Assembly: GCA_003833135.1 (NCBI GenBank) | Contig: QZLH01000126.1 | Location: forward strand, 7,663-71,662 | DNA from: Oehlia diaphana | Taxonomy: Eukaryota; Glomeromycota; Glomeromycetes; Glomerales; Glomeraceae | DNA length: 64,000 nucleotides | Reading direction: 5' to 3' | Shown here: piece by piece, positions 25,260-38,478 of the stretch | Layout of the letters: each line of letters begins with the position of its first letter | Position numbering within the stretch: the stretch's first letter is position 1 | Notes under the pieces: model-generated | The model's database searches: none | What the model was told of the DNA's origin: nothing | The model's input: the letters and a program-made list of their open reading frames with translations, nothing else | Position numbers and translations under genes: made by a program

Positions 25260-26752
25260 ATGGGATTAGCAGGACCGAAGATAAAACAAAGGATACCTGC
25301 TGATCCTAGGAATTTGACATGGAGTAATGGTAATGATAAATCTTTTAGTAATTTTAATTTAATTTGGTTTTAATTTATCTAATTTAAATTGGATAGTAAT
25401 TCTAAGCGTTTACACTATTTATACTTTAAATTAGACAAAACTCAGTTTGGTTATAAAATGTTATCAAAAATGGGTTGGTCACCGGGAAAAGGATTAGGTA
25501 TAAATGAAGATGGAGAAAAAGAATATATTAAACCTTCATTCAAACAAGATAATCTTGGTATTGGAGCTACAAAGAAATCCATTGATAATTGGTTAGATAA
25601 TTCTAGTGCATTTGATAAATTACTTAAAGGTTTAAATGATAAAATTCAAACAACAGAGAAGGTAGAAGAAAGTGATGAGAAAGAAAAAAATGGGAAAGTG
25701 AGTGAACAATACAATATCGATGATAAAACGAAAATTGATAAAGTTGAGTCCAAGAAAAAGAAAAAAAAGAAAAAAGATAATGGGGTTAAGAATAAGGATA
25801 AGGATATAATATCAATATCTAATTTACAACCATCTTCATCTTTATCAACGGATAATATTAGTAATTCTAGTAGTTTATATACAATTCGTTTGGCGTAAGT
25901 AAATAGATAAAAAATCTGATTTATTTAAAAAATGCATTAATGCTAATAAAAAAAAATTATTATTATATAATATATAATAAATTATAGGCATCGAGCTAAA
26001 TTTCTTAAAAGTAAAAAAGCAGCTGTACAAAATTCCGATAGATTAAATGAAATTTTTGGTATAAAATCAAGTAAAGATTCTATCAATGATTGTATCAACA
26101 CGGGAAGTATTAGTACAACAAAAGATATTACAATATCATCGGGTTTTAATAAAGAATCTGGTGCGGAAAATTTTAAAGAAGAAATAAGAAAAGTTGATAT
26201 TATAACTAAGGTCAATGGAATAAGCTCTCACGAATATTTTGCTCAAAAAATGAAAGGATTAAGGATTTCAGGAATTAGGAGCGATGGTCTAGGTAAGTCT
26301 TAAAAAAAGACATTTATAGTAATTTTATTATTAATTATTTAGTAGAATGTGATTTTTTTTTATTTAATTAATGTATTAAATGATTTCTAGCGAACTATGA
26401 TAATAAGACTAATGATGATATTGACGAACGACCTAGTTTTAGTATGAATGATAAGCAAGACATAAAAATATCCGACAATTCTTCAAAGTCAACAAATACT
26501 AATAAAAAAAGGAAAATTAATTATGATATGAATGTTGATTTGTTAGTTAATAATAATAATAATTCTAGTAATGATAAATCAATAAAAAGAAAGAAAAAAG
26601 AAAAAAAAAAGAACAAAAAAAGTAAGGAATATGATAGAAAAGAAACTAGAGAATATAGAAACGAGACTAGAAAGTATAGTAATTACAAAAATGATGGCAA
26701 AGATAAACATAAAAAGAAGAAAATACACGTAGATGAGGATAAAACATTATGA
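25260..26752 (+). CDS. PXR1: G-patch protein PINX1/PXR1
   Basis: A nucleolar G-patch cofactor of the Prp43/DHX15 helicase in rRNA and snoRNA processing; PINX1 also inhibits telomerase. Four exons (25260-25329, 25435-25894, 25988-26292, 26391-26752) give 398 residues. The N-terminus is diagnostic: MGLAGPKIKQRI, DPRNLTWSND, then the G-patch FGYKMLSKMGWSPGKGLG with NLGIG. The conserved HRAKFLKSKKAA...LNEIFGI block follows in exon 3. The tail is a long Lys-rich low-complexity region typical of nucleolar proteins. The first intron acceptor was chosen at TTAAATTAG (25434), because only it restores the continuous WSND-KTQFGYK reading. Confidence 0.93.
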
Positions 26753-26926
26753 CAATAGGAATTTGGATCTAATAAATGCATTTGAAAAATTAATTAATTA
26801 CTAGTTAATAACATCTATTGTAACTTGATATACTTGATCGAAACTCATACAGTATGGGTTAATGACAAAATCGGTATCAATAGAATCAATTCCTATTGTG
26901 TCCCCGTAGTATTCCTATTGACTGTC

Positions 26927-26987
26927 AGTTATTGAATGTGGGGGATATCGGTCGAAGATCGATATCTCTATTCCCCATCCAATAACT
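26927..26987. repeat. 61 bp imperfect hairpin
   Basis: AGTTATTGAATGTGGGGGATATCG pairs imperfectly with CGATATCTCTATTCCCCATC and AATAACT around a GTCGAAGAT loop. It is among the more GC-rich patches in the spacer. Confidence 0.6.
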
Positions 26988-27157
26988 AATTAAATAGAAA
27001 TCCAAACAATTTTAATAAATTTAATTCGTAATCTAAGAATCAACTGCAAATTCAATATAATTTGAGATAAATGCATATACTGTATATTTCTTCTAATAAT
27101 AGAGAATCTGACATTGCGTAGGAAAAATGCAATAACTTGGCTTCTATTGATCCTAAA

Positions 27158-27400
27158 GACATGAAATTACCACCATTAGATGCGTCTTGACGAGGCGAAT
27201 CCGATGAGCTAAATTTCATCTTTTTATGGTCACTAGATAAGTTATCCTTAAAAATTTCCAATTTTTAAATTTTCGTTTTTTTTTCAAATTTAAATTTCAG
27301 CTCTTAGGAAAATAGTTTTTAGTGTTAAAAAATTTACCGGATTTTTAACAAAATATAGCCAAATGAAATATTTTTATGATATAATTATTGGTATATTGTG
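27158..27400. repeat. dispersed repeat, copy 2
   Basis: Diverged copy of the 4536-4800 sequence. A minus-strand ORF across it (27052-27261) comes from the repeat and is not called as a gene. Confidence 0.6.
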
Positions 27401-27898
27401 CTTTACTATGTAAGTTGCACCAAAAATTATGTGACTTGCGTCTTGCGGATCACGAATTAACATATTTATGCGTATAAACATAATTACCATAATTACATAG
27501 TTAACTAAAACTTCACAAAAATACATCAGACAGATATTGTGATTAACTGTGATTAACTGTGTGATTTGTAGAAATTATATTCGATATACCAACAATTGTT
27601 AGCTAGTAAAAGAAATATTAAACCAAGGCCGAGATTTTTTTACCTATTGTAAATAAAATGTTTTTACTATAGTTTCATAGCCGATCTGCTAAATATCATT
27701 TTAAATCAACGAAAATTTATTAGTTAAATCTCATCAATGAAAATTATTTAGTCATTTAAATATTTCTACATTAGTTATAGCAAGTTATGGTGATATGATG
27801 TGTATCAGTTTTATTAAATGTTCACGCAATAAAAAAAATAAAATTAGTATTTGAATTTTTTTTGCTCGTTAAACTCGCAACAATAAAAATCTCTTGTC

Positions 27899-29211
27899 AT
27901 GAATACTATCAAGCTGTGTTGCCTGGTTTTGGGTCTCCCGACGAGAGAACTTTTGAAGTCGGTATTGGAATAAATGAATCTATCAGCAAGCTTAAGGATA
28001 AGATCAAAGATAAAAAACAAAACACATTTCGCAATATTGATGCTGACCAGCTTGATCTCTTGAAAGTTGAAATCTCTACTATTGAAAAAAATGAAAAGCT
28101 GAGCATGCTCAGAGGGAGTGAGATCGATGTCACGAAACTTGAAGGAGAGAGCTTAAATTCATCAAGAACGATTGTAAAATATTTCCCAGATCAGCCTCTC
28201 TATGAGTATATTCACATAATTGTCAAACACCAATCTGTGTCATTTGGTTAGTAACATTGATTGGAAGATGGTTTATTTTTTTTTTAGTACAGAAGTTTAT
28301 ATTTATTAATCACATGATCTGCATTTAACAATTGAAGCACGTAGTCTTTACTCGTACCATGCAGAGCCAGGCCAAGCTGTGAGAGAGTTTTGGAAGGATT
28401 TAAAAAACATAAAGATTAATGATGAGAATAATTTCATTCAGCTGTCCAAGGATGTCTACTTTCTAGGCGATATAACCCAAGGTTCTATTCTGTTTATCCG
28501 TAAATGCTACAACATCTTGGGTCGTGACATCCTTAATGGCAATAACTATGAGCGTTGGCGTATCATTGGCGATCCAGGAGTTGGAAAAACCTTTTTTTGC
28601 TTCTACTTACTTCATCTGATTGCACAACGAAACGAAATGGCTATATACCACAAGGCTAACAAACCACCAATCCTCTTCTGTAAGGAAGATGCTTCAATCA
28701 TTTCTATGAATGAACTCAGAAGTTTTTCAGAAAAGGTATGGTACATCACGGATGACCTTGAGGATGATGAGGAAAACATAAGCTTGAGAAAAATTATGCT
28801 CTGTTCTACTTCGTTCCGATATAATGACAATAGCTTAATTTTTGACATGTGCCGTGGGTTGAAAAAACGGTACATTCCGGTTTGGTCTTGGATGGAGATC
28901 AAGTCATGATCTTCAGTGATCTTGATGAAAGGACGCTTTGTGAATTGTATGGGAGTCAGTGTGGAGGAATTCCTCGGTCTATCTTGGAGTGGAGAAATTT
29001 TCAACAAATACTTGACGAGATTTATGAGAATTTTTTCGATCGCCCTGAATTCGCACGTAAACTTTTATATATCCAGCCTTATAAAAAGTCTAACTTATCG
29101 TTCCCGACCGCGATAATTGGTTCTAAGGCGACAAAAAAACTCATGAAGTGCTGCAAAGTAAAATTGATTAATTTCTTGAACGGAAGCTACAAACCCGATG
29201 GTTTTCAGTAA
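27899..29211 (+). pseudogene. broken Crinkler (CRN)-like gene
   Basis: This resembles Glomeromycotina Crinkler-family proteins: a short ubiquitin-like CRN N-terminal domain (LKDKIKDKKQN and the NIDADQLDLLKVEI block), then an AAA/P-loop-like NTPase region with Walker A GDPGVGKTFF at about 28570, and a later GGIPRSILEW block. An intron at about 28247-28337 (GTTAGT...GAAG) is needed to join the N-domain to REFWKDL. Two single-base losses break the frame, one near 27936 inside the first 15 codons and one near 28908, just before a TGA. The C-terminal effector domain seen in longer relatives is missing after 29211. Family function (host-directed effector or self/non-self NTPase-nuclease) is inferred. 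No repaired sequence is given. Confidence 0.75.
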
Positions 29212-29452
29212 ATGTAAAATATTAATAAAGTGAATACTTCTCTGCTATGTTTTTCAGATTTTCTTTTTAATAATCAAATCATGTGATAATAAAATTACTG
29301 CGGCTGCGGAAGTTTCCAAGAAAATCTTGACCAAAAAAAAAAAAAAATTGCCGAATTTACTAACTAATATTGATATTGTAATAATATTGTATAAATTACG
29401 TCATAAAATAATGATGATAATATTACGTATTTTAACTTAGTCTATATTGGCG

Positions 29453-29470
29453 TTTTTTTTTAAAAAAAAA
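29453..29470. repeat. T9A9 tract in promoter
   Basis: Perfect T9 then A9 block abutting the TATA box of the PMP3-like gene. It belongs to a recurrent set of T-run/A-run junctions in the window. Confidence 0.8.
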
Positions 29471-29479
29471 TATAAATAG
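29471..29479 (+). promoter_or_regulatory. TATA box (TATAAATAG)
   Basis: Consensus TATA element abutting a T9A9 tract and 71 bp from the PMP3-like start codon. Confidence 0.65.
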
Positions 29480-29549
29480 GTGTTTTTGTCGCGATTTTAT
29501 TCGAATTGTAGAAAAAAAAAATATATTTCAAATCAATAAATTAACAAAA

Positions 29550-30207
29550 ATGGCAGAATATAGCTCCTACGATATTTTTGCTTTACTTATTAGTATATTG
29601 CTTCCTCCTTTGGGAGTATTAATGAAAAGAGGTTTTCGTGGTGACTTTTGGCTCAATATTCTTTTAACAATCCTAGGTAATTAATTATATTATTTCGGAA
29701 ATATATAAATATATTTACGATTTTACGATTATTGTAGGGTGGCTTCCGGGATTATTCCATGCATTTTACGTAATTTACAAATACCGGGATGACCCAGCAC
29801 ATGGAACGCATGGAAAACATGGAACGCATGGAACATATGGAACGTATGGAACACACGGAAAACATGGAACACGTCCCCAGAAAATAATAATTAATTCAGA
29901 TAATACACCACCAATGCCAAATAATCAACCACAACCACAATATCATCACCAATCACAAGATAAGCGAAATTACCAACCAAATTACCAACCAAATTACCAG
30001 CCAAATTACCAACCACAATATCAACAGCAGTACACTTCCCCACCAACACCTCCGCGTCCAATGAATAAAGATAAGGGCAAAGATCCCTTTCATGATGATA
30101 ATCATGCAGGAACTTCTAACGAAATTCCCCCCGCTTATGGTGATCATAAAAACGATGAATTAAGAGGGGAGTCAAATCAATATTATAGGGATGATAAGAA
30201 AGTCTAA
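29550..30207 (+). CDS. PMP3/UPF0057-like membrane protein with repetitive tail
   Basis: Two exons (29550-29676, 29738-30207) give 198 residues. The first 55 residues are a PMP3 (stress-induced hydrophobic peptide) domain: two membrane helices separated by a basic RGFRGDFWLNI turn, with LPPLGVLMKRG and GWLPGLFHAFYVIYK. PMP3 proteins set plasma-membrane potential under salt stress. The usual family length is about 55; here 140 extra hydrophilic residues follow. They carry HGT/HGK triplet repeats (HGTHGKHGTHGTYGTYGT) and four NYQP repeats plus proline-rich PPTPPRP and PPAYG motifs, the last a PPxY-type ligand for WW domains. Tailed PMP3 proteins exist in fungi; the tail function is unknown. Confidence 0.88.
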
Positions 30208-31027
30208 CGGAAAAACATTTATAAACAATCAATTATTAGTTAAAAAAATATATATATCATATAAAATATATAATTTATTTTAAATATGCGTTAATTAATA
30301 TGTATTTTTAACATAAGCATCTTATTTATGTCTTTTTTTAAAAAATAAAAAAATATTAACATATTTATTGCATCTACTTATTCTTACACGTACAATATAA
30401 TAAATAAAAACGGTTTTCTTGTAATTTGTAAAATTAAAATTTATCGTTAAATCAAATAAAAAAGGAGACTTATGATTTCTATTATTTAATTATTGAATAA
30501 GGGAAATTATAAGTCTTATAACAAAACAATGAGACATTGATTACTAAATATGTTCATCTATTAATTATTAATTATTTATTTTTTATCGGCGAACAATAGA
30601 TTTTAAGAAAAATTCTTACCAATAACAATAGTTCATGGGTTCATATGAAAATTTGAAATCATATTGACTTAAAAAAATTTTACTTCTTTAAACAAAGCTT
30701 GTTATAGTAAAAAAAAATCAGTAATAATTTGTTATTTCACAATTATTTTGATTACCGCATTAAAGGAGTAACACGTAATGAGTGTTCGATCAGAGCTGAG
30801 ATTAATTGTTATAAACATTAAAACATTATGAAAATTCATCTATGAGCTTAACAGTAGACTATTTTTTATTTAGTGAGGTAAACAATTACTCTGTCTTTTA
30901 ATTGGATATATATATAAATGAATGATTTAATATAAATATCAACCTTTTTCACGCTTAATAAAGTTTTTATTGTTTTTATTCACTTTGTTGACATTTTACC
31001 TTTTTTTTTTTAAAAAAAAAAAAAAAT
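30208..31027. other. intergenic, zinc-finger promoter region
   Basis: 820 bp, very AT-rich. A T11A15 tract (31001-31026) abuts the next start codon. No gene is seen. Confidence 0.55.
31001..31026. repeat. T11A15 palindrome abutting start codon
   Basis: Perfect T-run/A-run junction ending one base before the ATG of the zinc-finger gene. Similar tracts recur through the window. Confidence 0.8.
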
Positions 31028-32302
31028 ATGCAATATCATCATAAAGACTTTATTCACGTTAGACATACGAATGAAGGTCATCCTATCTCATATCGACTAA
31101 TTTCATCTGGTTGGGCTGGTTATCATAATCCGACGAGAGGGCAAATAAATGAATTTTTTATCCCATCCTTTCTCACAGTAAATACATCTCCGGCTTGTGA
31201 CGTGCTTCTTGTTCCAAACACCCTTGTGTTACCACCTTTTGTCATATCCGGTCATAATCATTATTGTAATGCGAGAGGCCAATTTACATCCTCCAGGACT
31301 TACTCCTTACATTCACAACCACAACTACAACCACATGAAAATCGAGAACAGTTATCTTGTGAAATCAAAGATGCGTCAAACAACAATGAAAGAGAAAGAG
31401 CAGAATCTTTTATTACTGGCGGTAATCCACATCTTGCAGATCTTTGGCGTGAAATTAATTCATTTGATTATGAAGCGTTTGTAGAATCAATTGAAGGCAA
31501 TTTTCATGATAATGTTCCTGCTGATAATAACGCGATGAATAATGTGCGCCAAATTCAAACATCTCATTTATCACCTCAGAAACATAAATCTATTTGTAAA
31601 TATGAAAATGTTTCTGATGAGTTTGTTGAAGTTAAACTTGAAATCGAGAATAATACCTGCTGCTCGATTACAACAGAAGAATTTATTCCTCCAAAAATTG
31701 AACAAGAGACTCTTTCTCAAAAAGAATCACAGAAACCTTTGGTTTTAGATAGAAAATCACCGGATCTTTCTGATTCCTCTCAATCCTTGCAAGATTGTGT
31801 TTCAAGCAATAATTCAAATAGAAAGATAACCGTTCCTTCACCGTCAACTTCACCACGTTCTTCTCCAACTTCATCTCCTCACTTAAATTCAATAAAATTT
31901 GATGAATATTTATATGATGCACCAAAAACATACGAAGAACCATTTAACTCGAAATATCGTTATAAATGTACTGTGCCTTCTTGTACACAAAGATTCAAAG
32001 AATATCGTTCATTAATGTCTCATCTTCGAATTAATCACGGTCATCATGGAAAAAATATATTGGATCATAGAAAGAGAACCGGAAAAGCGATGGTACAGTG
32101 TGCGAAATGTCAACATTTCTTTGTATCGAAATGGTATTTGAAGAAACATCGAAAGTTTTGCGATGAAAATGGTAAACAAGGGGAATGGATTGATTGTGAA
32201 TATTGTCAAAAATCATATTTAACAGATTGTGAACGTAAAAAGCATTATGCTAAGGATCATTCTGATAAGATTAAAGAATTATGGGAACAGCAATGGTGTT
32301 AA
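31028..32302 (+). CDS. C2H2 zinc-finger protein
   Basis: A single-exon 424-residue protein. The N-terminal 300 residues are largely polar with Ser/Pro-rich stretches (SPSTSPRSSPTSSPH) and no recognised domain. Three zinc fingers lie at the C-terminus: YKCTVPSCTQRF...HLRINH (about 310-335), VQCAKCQHFF...HRKFC (CCHC type, about 356-378) and IDCEYCQKSY...HYAKDH (about 388-410). The arrangement suggests a nuclear DNA-binding factor; the target is unknown. The start codon directly follows a T11A15 tract. Confidence 0.82.
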   Translation: MQYHHKDFIHVRHTNEGHPISYRLISSGWAGYHNPTRGQINEFFIPSFLTVNTSPACDVLLVPNTLVLPPFVISGHNHYCNARGQFTSSRTYSLHSQPQLQPHENREQLSCEIKDASNNNERERAESFITGGNPHLADLWREINSFDYEAFVESIEGNFHDNVPADNNAMNNVRQIQTSHLSPQKHKSICKYENVSDEFVEVKLEIENNTCCSITTEEFIPPKIEQETLSQKESQKPLVLDRKSPDLSDSSQSLQDCVSSNNSNRKITVPSPSTSPRSSPTSSPHLNSIKFDEYLYDAPKTYEEPFNSKYRYKCTVPSCTQRFKEYRSLMSHLRINHGHHGKNILDHRKRTGKAMVQCAKCQHFFVSKWYLKKHRKFCDENGKQGEWIDCEYCQKSYLTDCERKKHYAKDHSDKIKELWEQQWC

Positions 32303-32765
32303 TTTCGGGAGAGTAGTATTATTTATAAATATTGTAAAGTAAAAAAAGCTTTATTATAATTAACAATTGTAAACAACAATTAGAAGGCAATAATCTTTTG
32401 CAGTCGAATTTTTTTTTTTAAACTGCTGAACGTAAGAAATAAAAATATAGTAGTAGTTTATAATTTTCATCACGAAGTTAAAAAGATACAGTACTTAGAT
32501 TTATAATAAATCAATAAAGATATTTTTTTTATTTATATATTACAAATGGAATAAACATATTTTATAATAAAATATATAAAAAGATAATTATTGGATACGG
32601 TATAAAATGTGGTAAGATTATATAGAATTAAGTAGTAAAAGATTATCCTATTTAAGATACACTGATAACACTTAGTGTTATTAATTTTAAAAATTATCTA
32701 AATACTTTAGTGTCCATTATCACTTTTTTTTTCTAACTTTAATTTAAATGGCTAATTATTTTCAT
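32303..32765. other. intergenic, convergent 3' ends
   Basis: 463 bp AT-rich spacer with AATAAA-like words on both strands and no gene. Confidence 0.5.
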
Positions 32766-33698
32766 TTAAACTTCGTTACGATTTTTTCTCCATGGTAATT
32801 GGAATCTCTTTTTTCCAGTTTCAGGACGAACTGAACCATCACCAGGACCAAAATGATTATTTCTATGATATCTAAATTGGAATAATGAACCAACGATAAA
32901 GAAACCAAGCATTCCAGCAAGCATAAGATAAATCTTTGTATTTGTAGTATAAGGAGTATCATTATTTTTATCCAAGAACGCTCTAACAGATTGAGCAAAA
33001 CCGGTTCTTGCGAATAAATCAATACCCAAAATTATAGCATAAGCACCAATAAATGCTGTTGCTAATATGATAAGAGTATTCTTGAAGAAACAAGCCAATA
33101 ACAGACCAAGTATTGTAAGTACTACTATAAATACAATTCTTCCAGCATTGTTATGAATTAAACCATCAGATCTCCATGATAAAATGAATAACGCGAAGGT
33201 ATAACCGGCGAGTGCACCTAAAAGCCAGACTGCTAGTGTTGCACAACACATGAAAATTAAACCAACAACGAAACCAATTGCGAGCGAAACTACGAGAAGG
33301 ATAGTTTGACTTGCTGTGCCATTGAATCCCCCTGCATTAGAGATGGTAACCCAAGCGATTATTGCTATTTAATAACAAATACCGGTAAGTAAATTATTAA
33401 TCTTATTTAAATTTTTTAATGAGATATTAAATTTATTTTAGTACTTACTGCCAACGTAAAATCCGATCAAAAACAATGTAAGCCGATAAACTTTCCTGCC
33501 AAAAAAACAGAAAATTATACCAGTAACAATTAAAATAACACCAGTAACAATTGCATGTGGTGTTAGACTCCCATTTTGTTCTCCTATTCCAAAAGTGGGA
33601 TCATTATTCTGAGCATTAATACTTAATGGAAATAATATTCCGAATAAGCTCGTTAAAATTAGCAATATGTTTGATTTACTAATCATTTGTTTATACAT
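32766..33698 (-). CDS. multi-pass membrane protein, DUF4203-like
   Basis: Two exons (33698-33449, 33364-32766) give 282 residues. A cleavable signal peptide is likely (ILLILTSLFGILFPLSINA, then QNNDP). About seven hydrophobic segments follow, with small-residue-rich turns (GVILIVTGIIFCFFGRKVYR, LLGALAGYTFALFILSW, AYAIILGIDLFARTG). The repeating Gly-rich helix plan and FFG-R-YR motif are those of the DUF4203/TM7S3-TM198 group. The C-terminal cytosolic tail is basic. Function is unknown in fungi. A T7A12 tract lies 35-55 bp upstream of the ATG. Confidence 0.75.
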
Positions 33699-34150
33699 AA
33701 TTTTTTTAGTGTGATTAATTTATTATTATTTTATTTTTTTAAAAAAAAAAAATTTTTTTCGCACTTGATTTTTCAGAGGAAAGAATGACTCATTTATATA
33801 CTTTTACTGAACTTATTTAACGTAAGACAATAACATTTACCATTATGGCGCAAATGATATACTCTTTTAAATCTTGGCCGTTCTTGGCATAAAAAAAAAA
33901 ATAACACTGCATATGATTTTACGTCAATTTTCCGTAAGCTTATATTAATTTTGAGATATACCAAATTCGGGTTTTCATATATTTTTTTGCGTCACTTGGC
34001 ATAATGGAATCACAAATTTAGAACAATCAGCACTATTTTATTATATAACCCGGGAAAGACTACGTTACATGTTACATTTGAAATGGTTATTTATAACAAT
34101 ATAAATGATTTCCAATATATAAATATATATAATCTTATATGACGATATCA
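33699..34150. other. intergenic, upstream of DUF4203-like gene
   Basis: 452 bp holding the T7A12 tract (33734-33752) and otherwise AT-rich DNA. No gene is seen. Confidence 0.5.
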
Positions 34151-34649
34151 TTACCAATCGTTAATTAAACAAGCGTTAATTGTTGCGTCAGCAGATGTGC
34201 ATTTCCCACCTTGATCCAGAGAAAAAGCCCAGTTATGTTTTGTACAAATAAGTTTTGAACCGAGGATAACTCCCTTTTAGGTATTTAAATAAATAAATAA
34301 AATAAGATTTAATATGATTAATTTTTTTTAAAGTTAATTGAAAGTATAACTAAATTGCAATTTGTTAGTGACGTTACCCTTGAAGCTAAATCTGAATTAG
34401 AATGTGGACACCATCTATCAACTTCATAAGCTTTTCCATCAGAAGTTCTAATTCTTAATCTATTTTCTATTATCAATCTATTGGTTTTTTTTGAGTCATT
34501 ATTTATATTGGTATTTTTAGAATCGTTTTCTCTAGAATCTTTTTATAACGAATTGATTAATTAAACCTGTTATATAACAATGAAAAAAAAATAAATAAAT
34601 AAATAAAAATAATATATGTTATTTATTTACTTGAAGTTTTGTTACTCAT
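34151..34649 (-). CDS. small Rieske [2Fe-2S] domain protein
   Basis: Three exons (34649-34631, 34538-34378, 34273-34151) give only 100 residues and are too short to appear as single long ORFs. The Rieske cluster ligands are present as WCPHSN (Cys-x-His) and ICTKHNW (Cys-x2-His) with 17 residues between the two boxes, the classical spacing. A conserved GGKC turn follows. The first 25 residues are Asn/Ser-rich. The protein is essentially a bare Rieske domain, like NirD or RFESD-type ferredoxins, so it probably transfers electrons to a partner oxygenase or reductase not encoded here. Introns are GT-AG and the model totals exactly 101 codons. Confidence 0.8.
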
Positions 34650-35500
34650 GATTTTTTTTACTGATAAGAATAAAACAAGTATGGGTTAAAAAGGGTATTC
34701 ACTTTTATATGCCAAATTTGTACTTTTAAGTCAAACCCGTGATATAAGGTTTGTGTATTCCTGTTGCAGATAGAGAAATACTTATTTAATTTTAATTGGA
34801 GATTCTTTGATTCTTTAGAAATCTTTTTTATCGGGGACCTGCAATCCCGCTTTTTCATTGTTATATTCTCAAAAACGGTTAGTTTTAGAGAAGATCTTGT
34901 GAGAAAAATTTTGCTTTATTTTTAGAATGGATTAATAACGAAAACTTGGCTTTTTTTATTAACAATACTAACTTTTTACTGGTACTCACCTGTTTCATTG
35001 TTATTCGTTAGCTTTTCAAAAGCAGTTAGTTTAAGGTCAATTTCGGAGGCTTGGCGCAAATTCCCCCAAAGATCAGCTCACTCAACCTATTCACTAATAT
35101 TATTAAGATCATTAGCCTGTCTTGGGGGCTTGTCCGTTGCATATCATTTCTACGACCCTATTGTAGATGATGGACCGGAAATGGTCCCATAATTTAAGCC
35201 AGTCAAGATATCTGACGCACGCAATCATAAAATAAAAAGAGGAAAATCTGGGAAATCTTGTGATTTCTCATAAATTGTGATTTGAAAACAGCTCAAGACG
35301 AAAACTTTGATCAGAAGTTGAGTGACCTTCCTACCCTTTATACTTGGCTTAGCAGTCGTATTCTAACTTTTTGTATATAATGCTGGTCAAAGTTACCATA
35401 ATTCTGTATCTGTATGAAATTATCTCACGTGATTTTATAATATAATTATAATACACCCGGAGGATCGATCGAAGAATTTTTCATTCATTCTTTAACAAAA
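34650..35500. promoter_or_regulatory. divergent intergenic region, Rieske and VPS37
   Basis: An 851 bp region between divergent genes. It includes a 65-codon ORF at 34998-35192 without recognisable features. No TATA box is evident. Confidence 0.45.
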
Positions 35501-36311
35501 ATGACACAACTACCATCTCAAACTACGCCTATTTATGCAAATAATTTAACAGAAAAACAACTTGTAATAAATCAAGAACTTCCAATATTATTGAATAAAA
35601 GGTAGAAAAGAAAAAGAACAAAGTTTTTTTTTTTATTAATTATTTTATCAGTCAATTAATTAATTAATAGTAAAAGATTATTTTTGTGTATAGTAAAGAA
35701 GAATTAGAAGATCTATTAAATAGTGATGTGATATTTGATACATTTATGGAGAATGTGGAACAAGTTCGAAATATGAAAAATTTACAAGATGAGATGAGAA
35801 TGGGAAATGAGAATCTGGCAAGTAAGTATAATAATTTAAAATATTTATATTCATTTAATTTGTTTAATAAACCGTTATTTCGATCATTTTATAAAAGGAA
35901 AAATATTATCTCAAGAAGAAGAATTAATCAAATTACGTAATAGTGTTGATGGACAAGAAAAAGGTTTGAAAGAAATTTATTCAAATTTTGAAGAAAAACT
36001 TAAAGTTCAACAGGAAGTTTTAAAGGTATTCATTATTAAATCATTTTAAAAAAAAATCCAAGAATTTAACCTAAAGAAAAGAATATCTACTTTTATAGAG
36101 ATTTTCACCATCAATTCTTATAACAAAATTAAAATCTGAAACTCAACAGTCAGATGACTTGAGTGAGCAAATGGCAAAATCATTTTTAGATGGAGAATTA
36201 GAAGTTGATGATTTTTTAAAACATTTTAGAGAAGTGAGAAAAGTGTATCATTTAAGAAATGCAAAAGTGGAAAGAGTCAGCAAACAACCCGGAATTTTAG
36301 GTTCAATTTAG
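35501..36311 (+). CDS. VPS37: ESCRT-I subunit VPS37
   Basis: VPS37 joins TSG101/VPS23 and VPS28 in ESCRT-I for sorting ubiquitinated cargo into multivesicular bodies. Four exons (35501-35601, 35694-35821, 35898-36025, 36099-36311) give 189 residues. The Mod(r) helical domain is clear: LTEKQLVINQELPILLN, KEELEDLLNSDVIFDTFM, a long coiled coil with EEELIKLRNSV and FEEKLKVQQEVLKRFSP, and a C-terminal SEQMAKSFLDGELEVDDFL segment. It lacks an N-terminal UEV-like extension. The gene ends 42 bp from the convergent tyrosyl-tRNA synthetase stop codon. Confidence 0.88.
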
Positions 36312-36353
36312 ATTAATTATGTCTATTAATCATTTTTATTATTATTATATTAT

Positions 36354-38478
<2,125 letters not shown>

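Larger units (their letters stand above)
26753..27898. other. intergenic with hairpin and dispersed repeat
   Basis: Holds the hairpin at 26927-26987 and dispersed repeat copy 2 at about 27158-27400. The remainder (27430-27898) is AT-rich with no gene seen. Confidence 0.55.
29212..29549. promoter_or_regulatory. promoter region of PMP3-like gene
   Basis: A T9A9 tract (29453-29470) is immediately followed by TATAAATAG at 29471-29479, about 70 bp upstream of the ATG; this is a convincing core promoter. The upstream part is AT-rich without genes. Confidence 0.6.

Noticed and set aside
27052..27261. 69-codon ORF on the minus strand
   Set aside because: It lies in a dispersed repeat also present at 4536-4800, with no start-context or domain support.
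28851..28913. Intron that would bypass the second Crinkler frameshift
   Set aside because: It would delete a stretch that still reads as conserved coding sequence, so a one-base loss is the simpler explanation.
34998..35192. 64-codon ORF upstream of VPS37
   Set aside because: No recognisable domain, no splice partner, and it sits in a promoter region; I could not tell it from chance.
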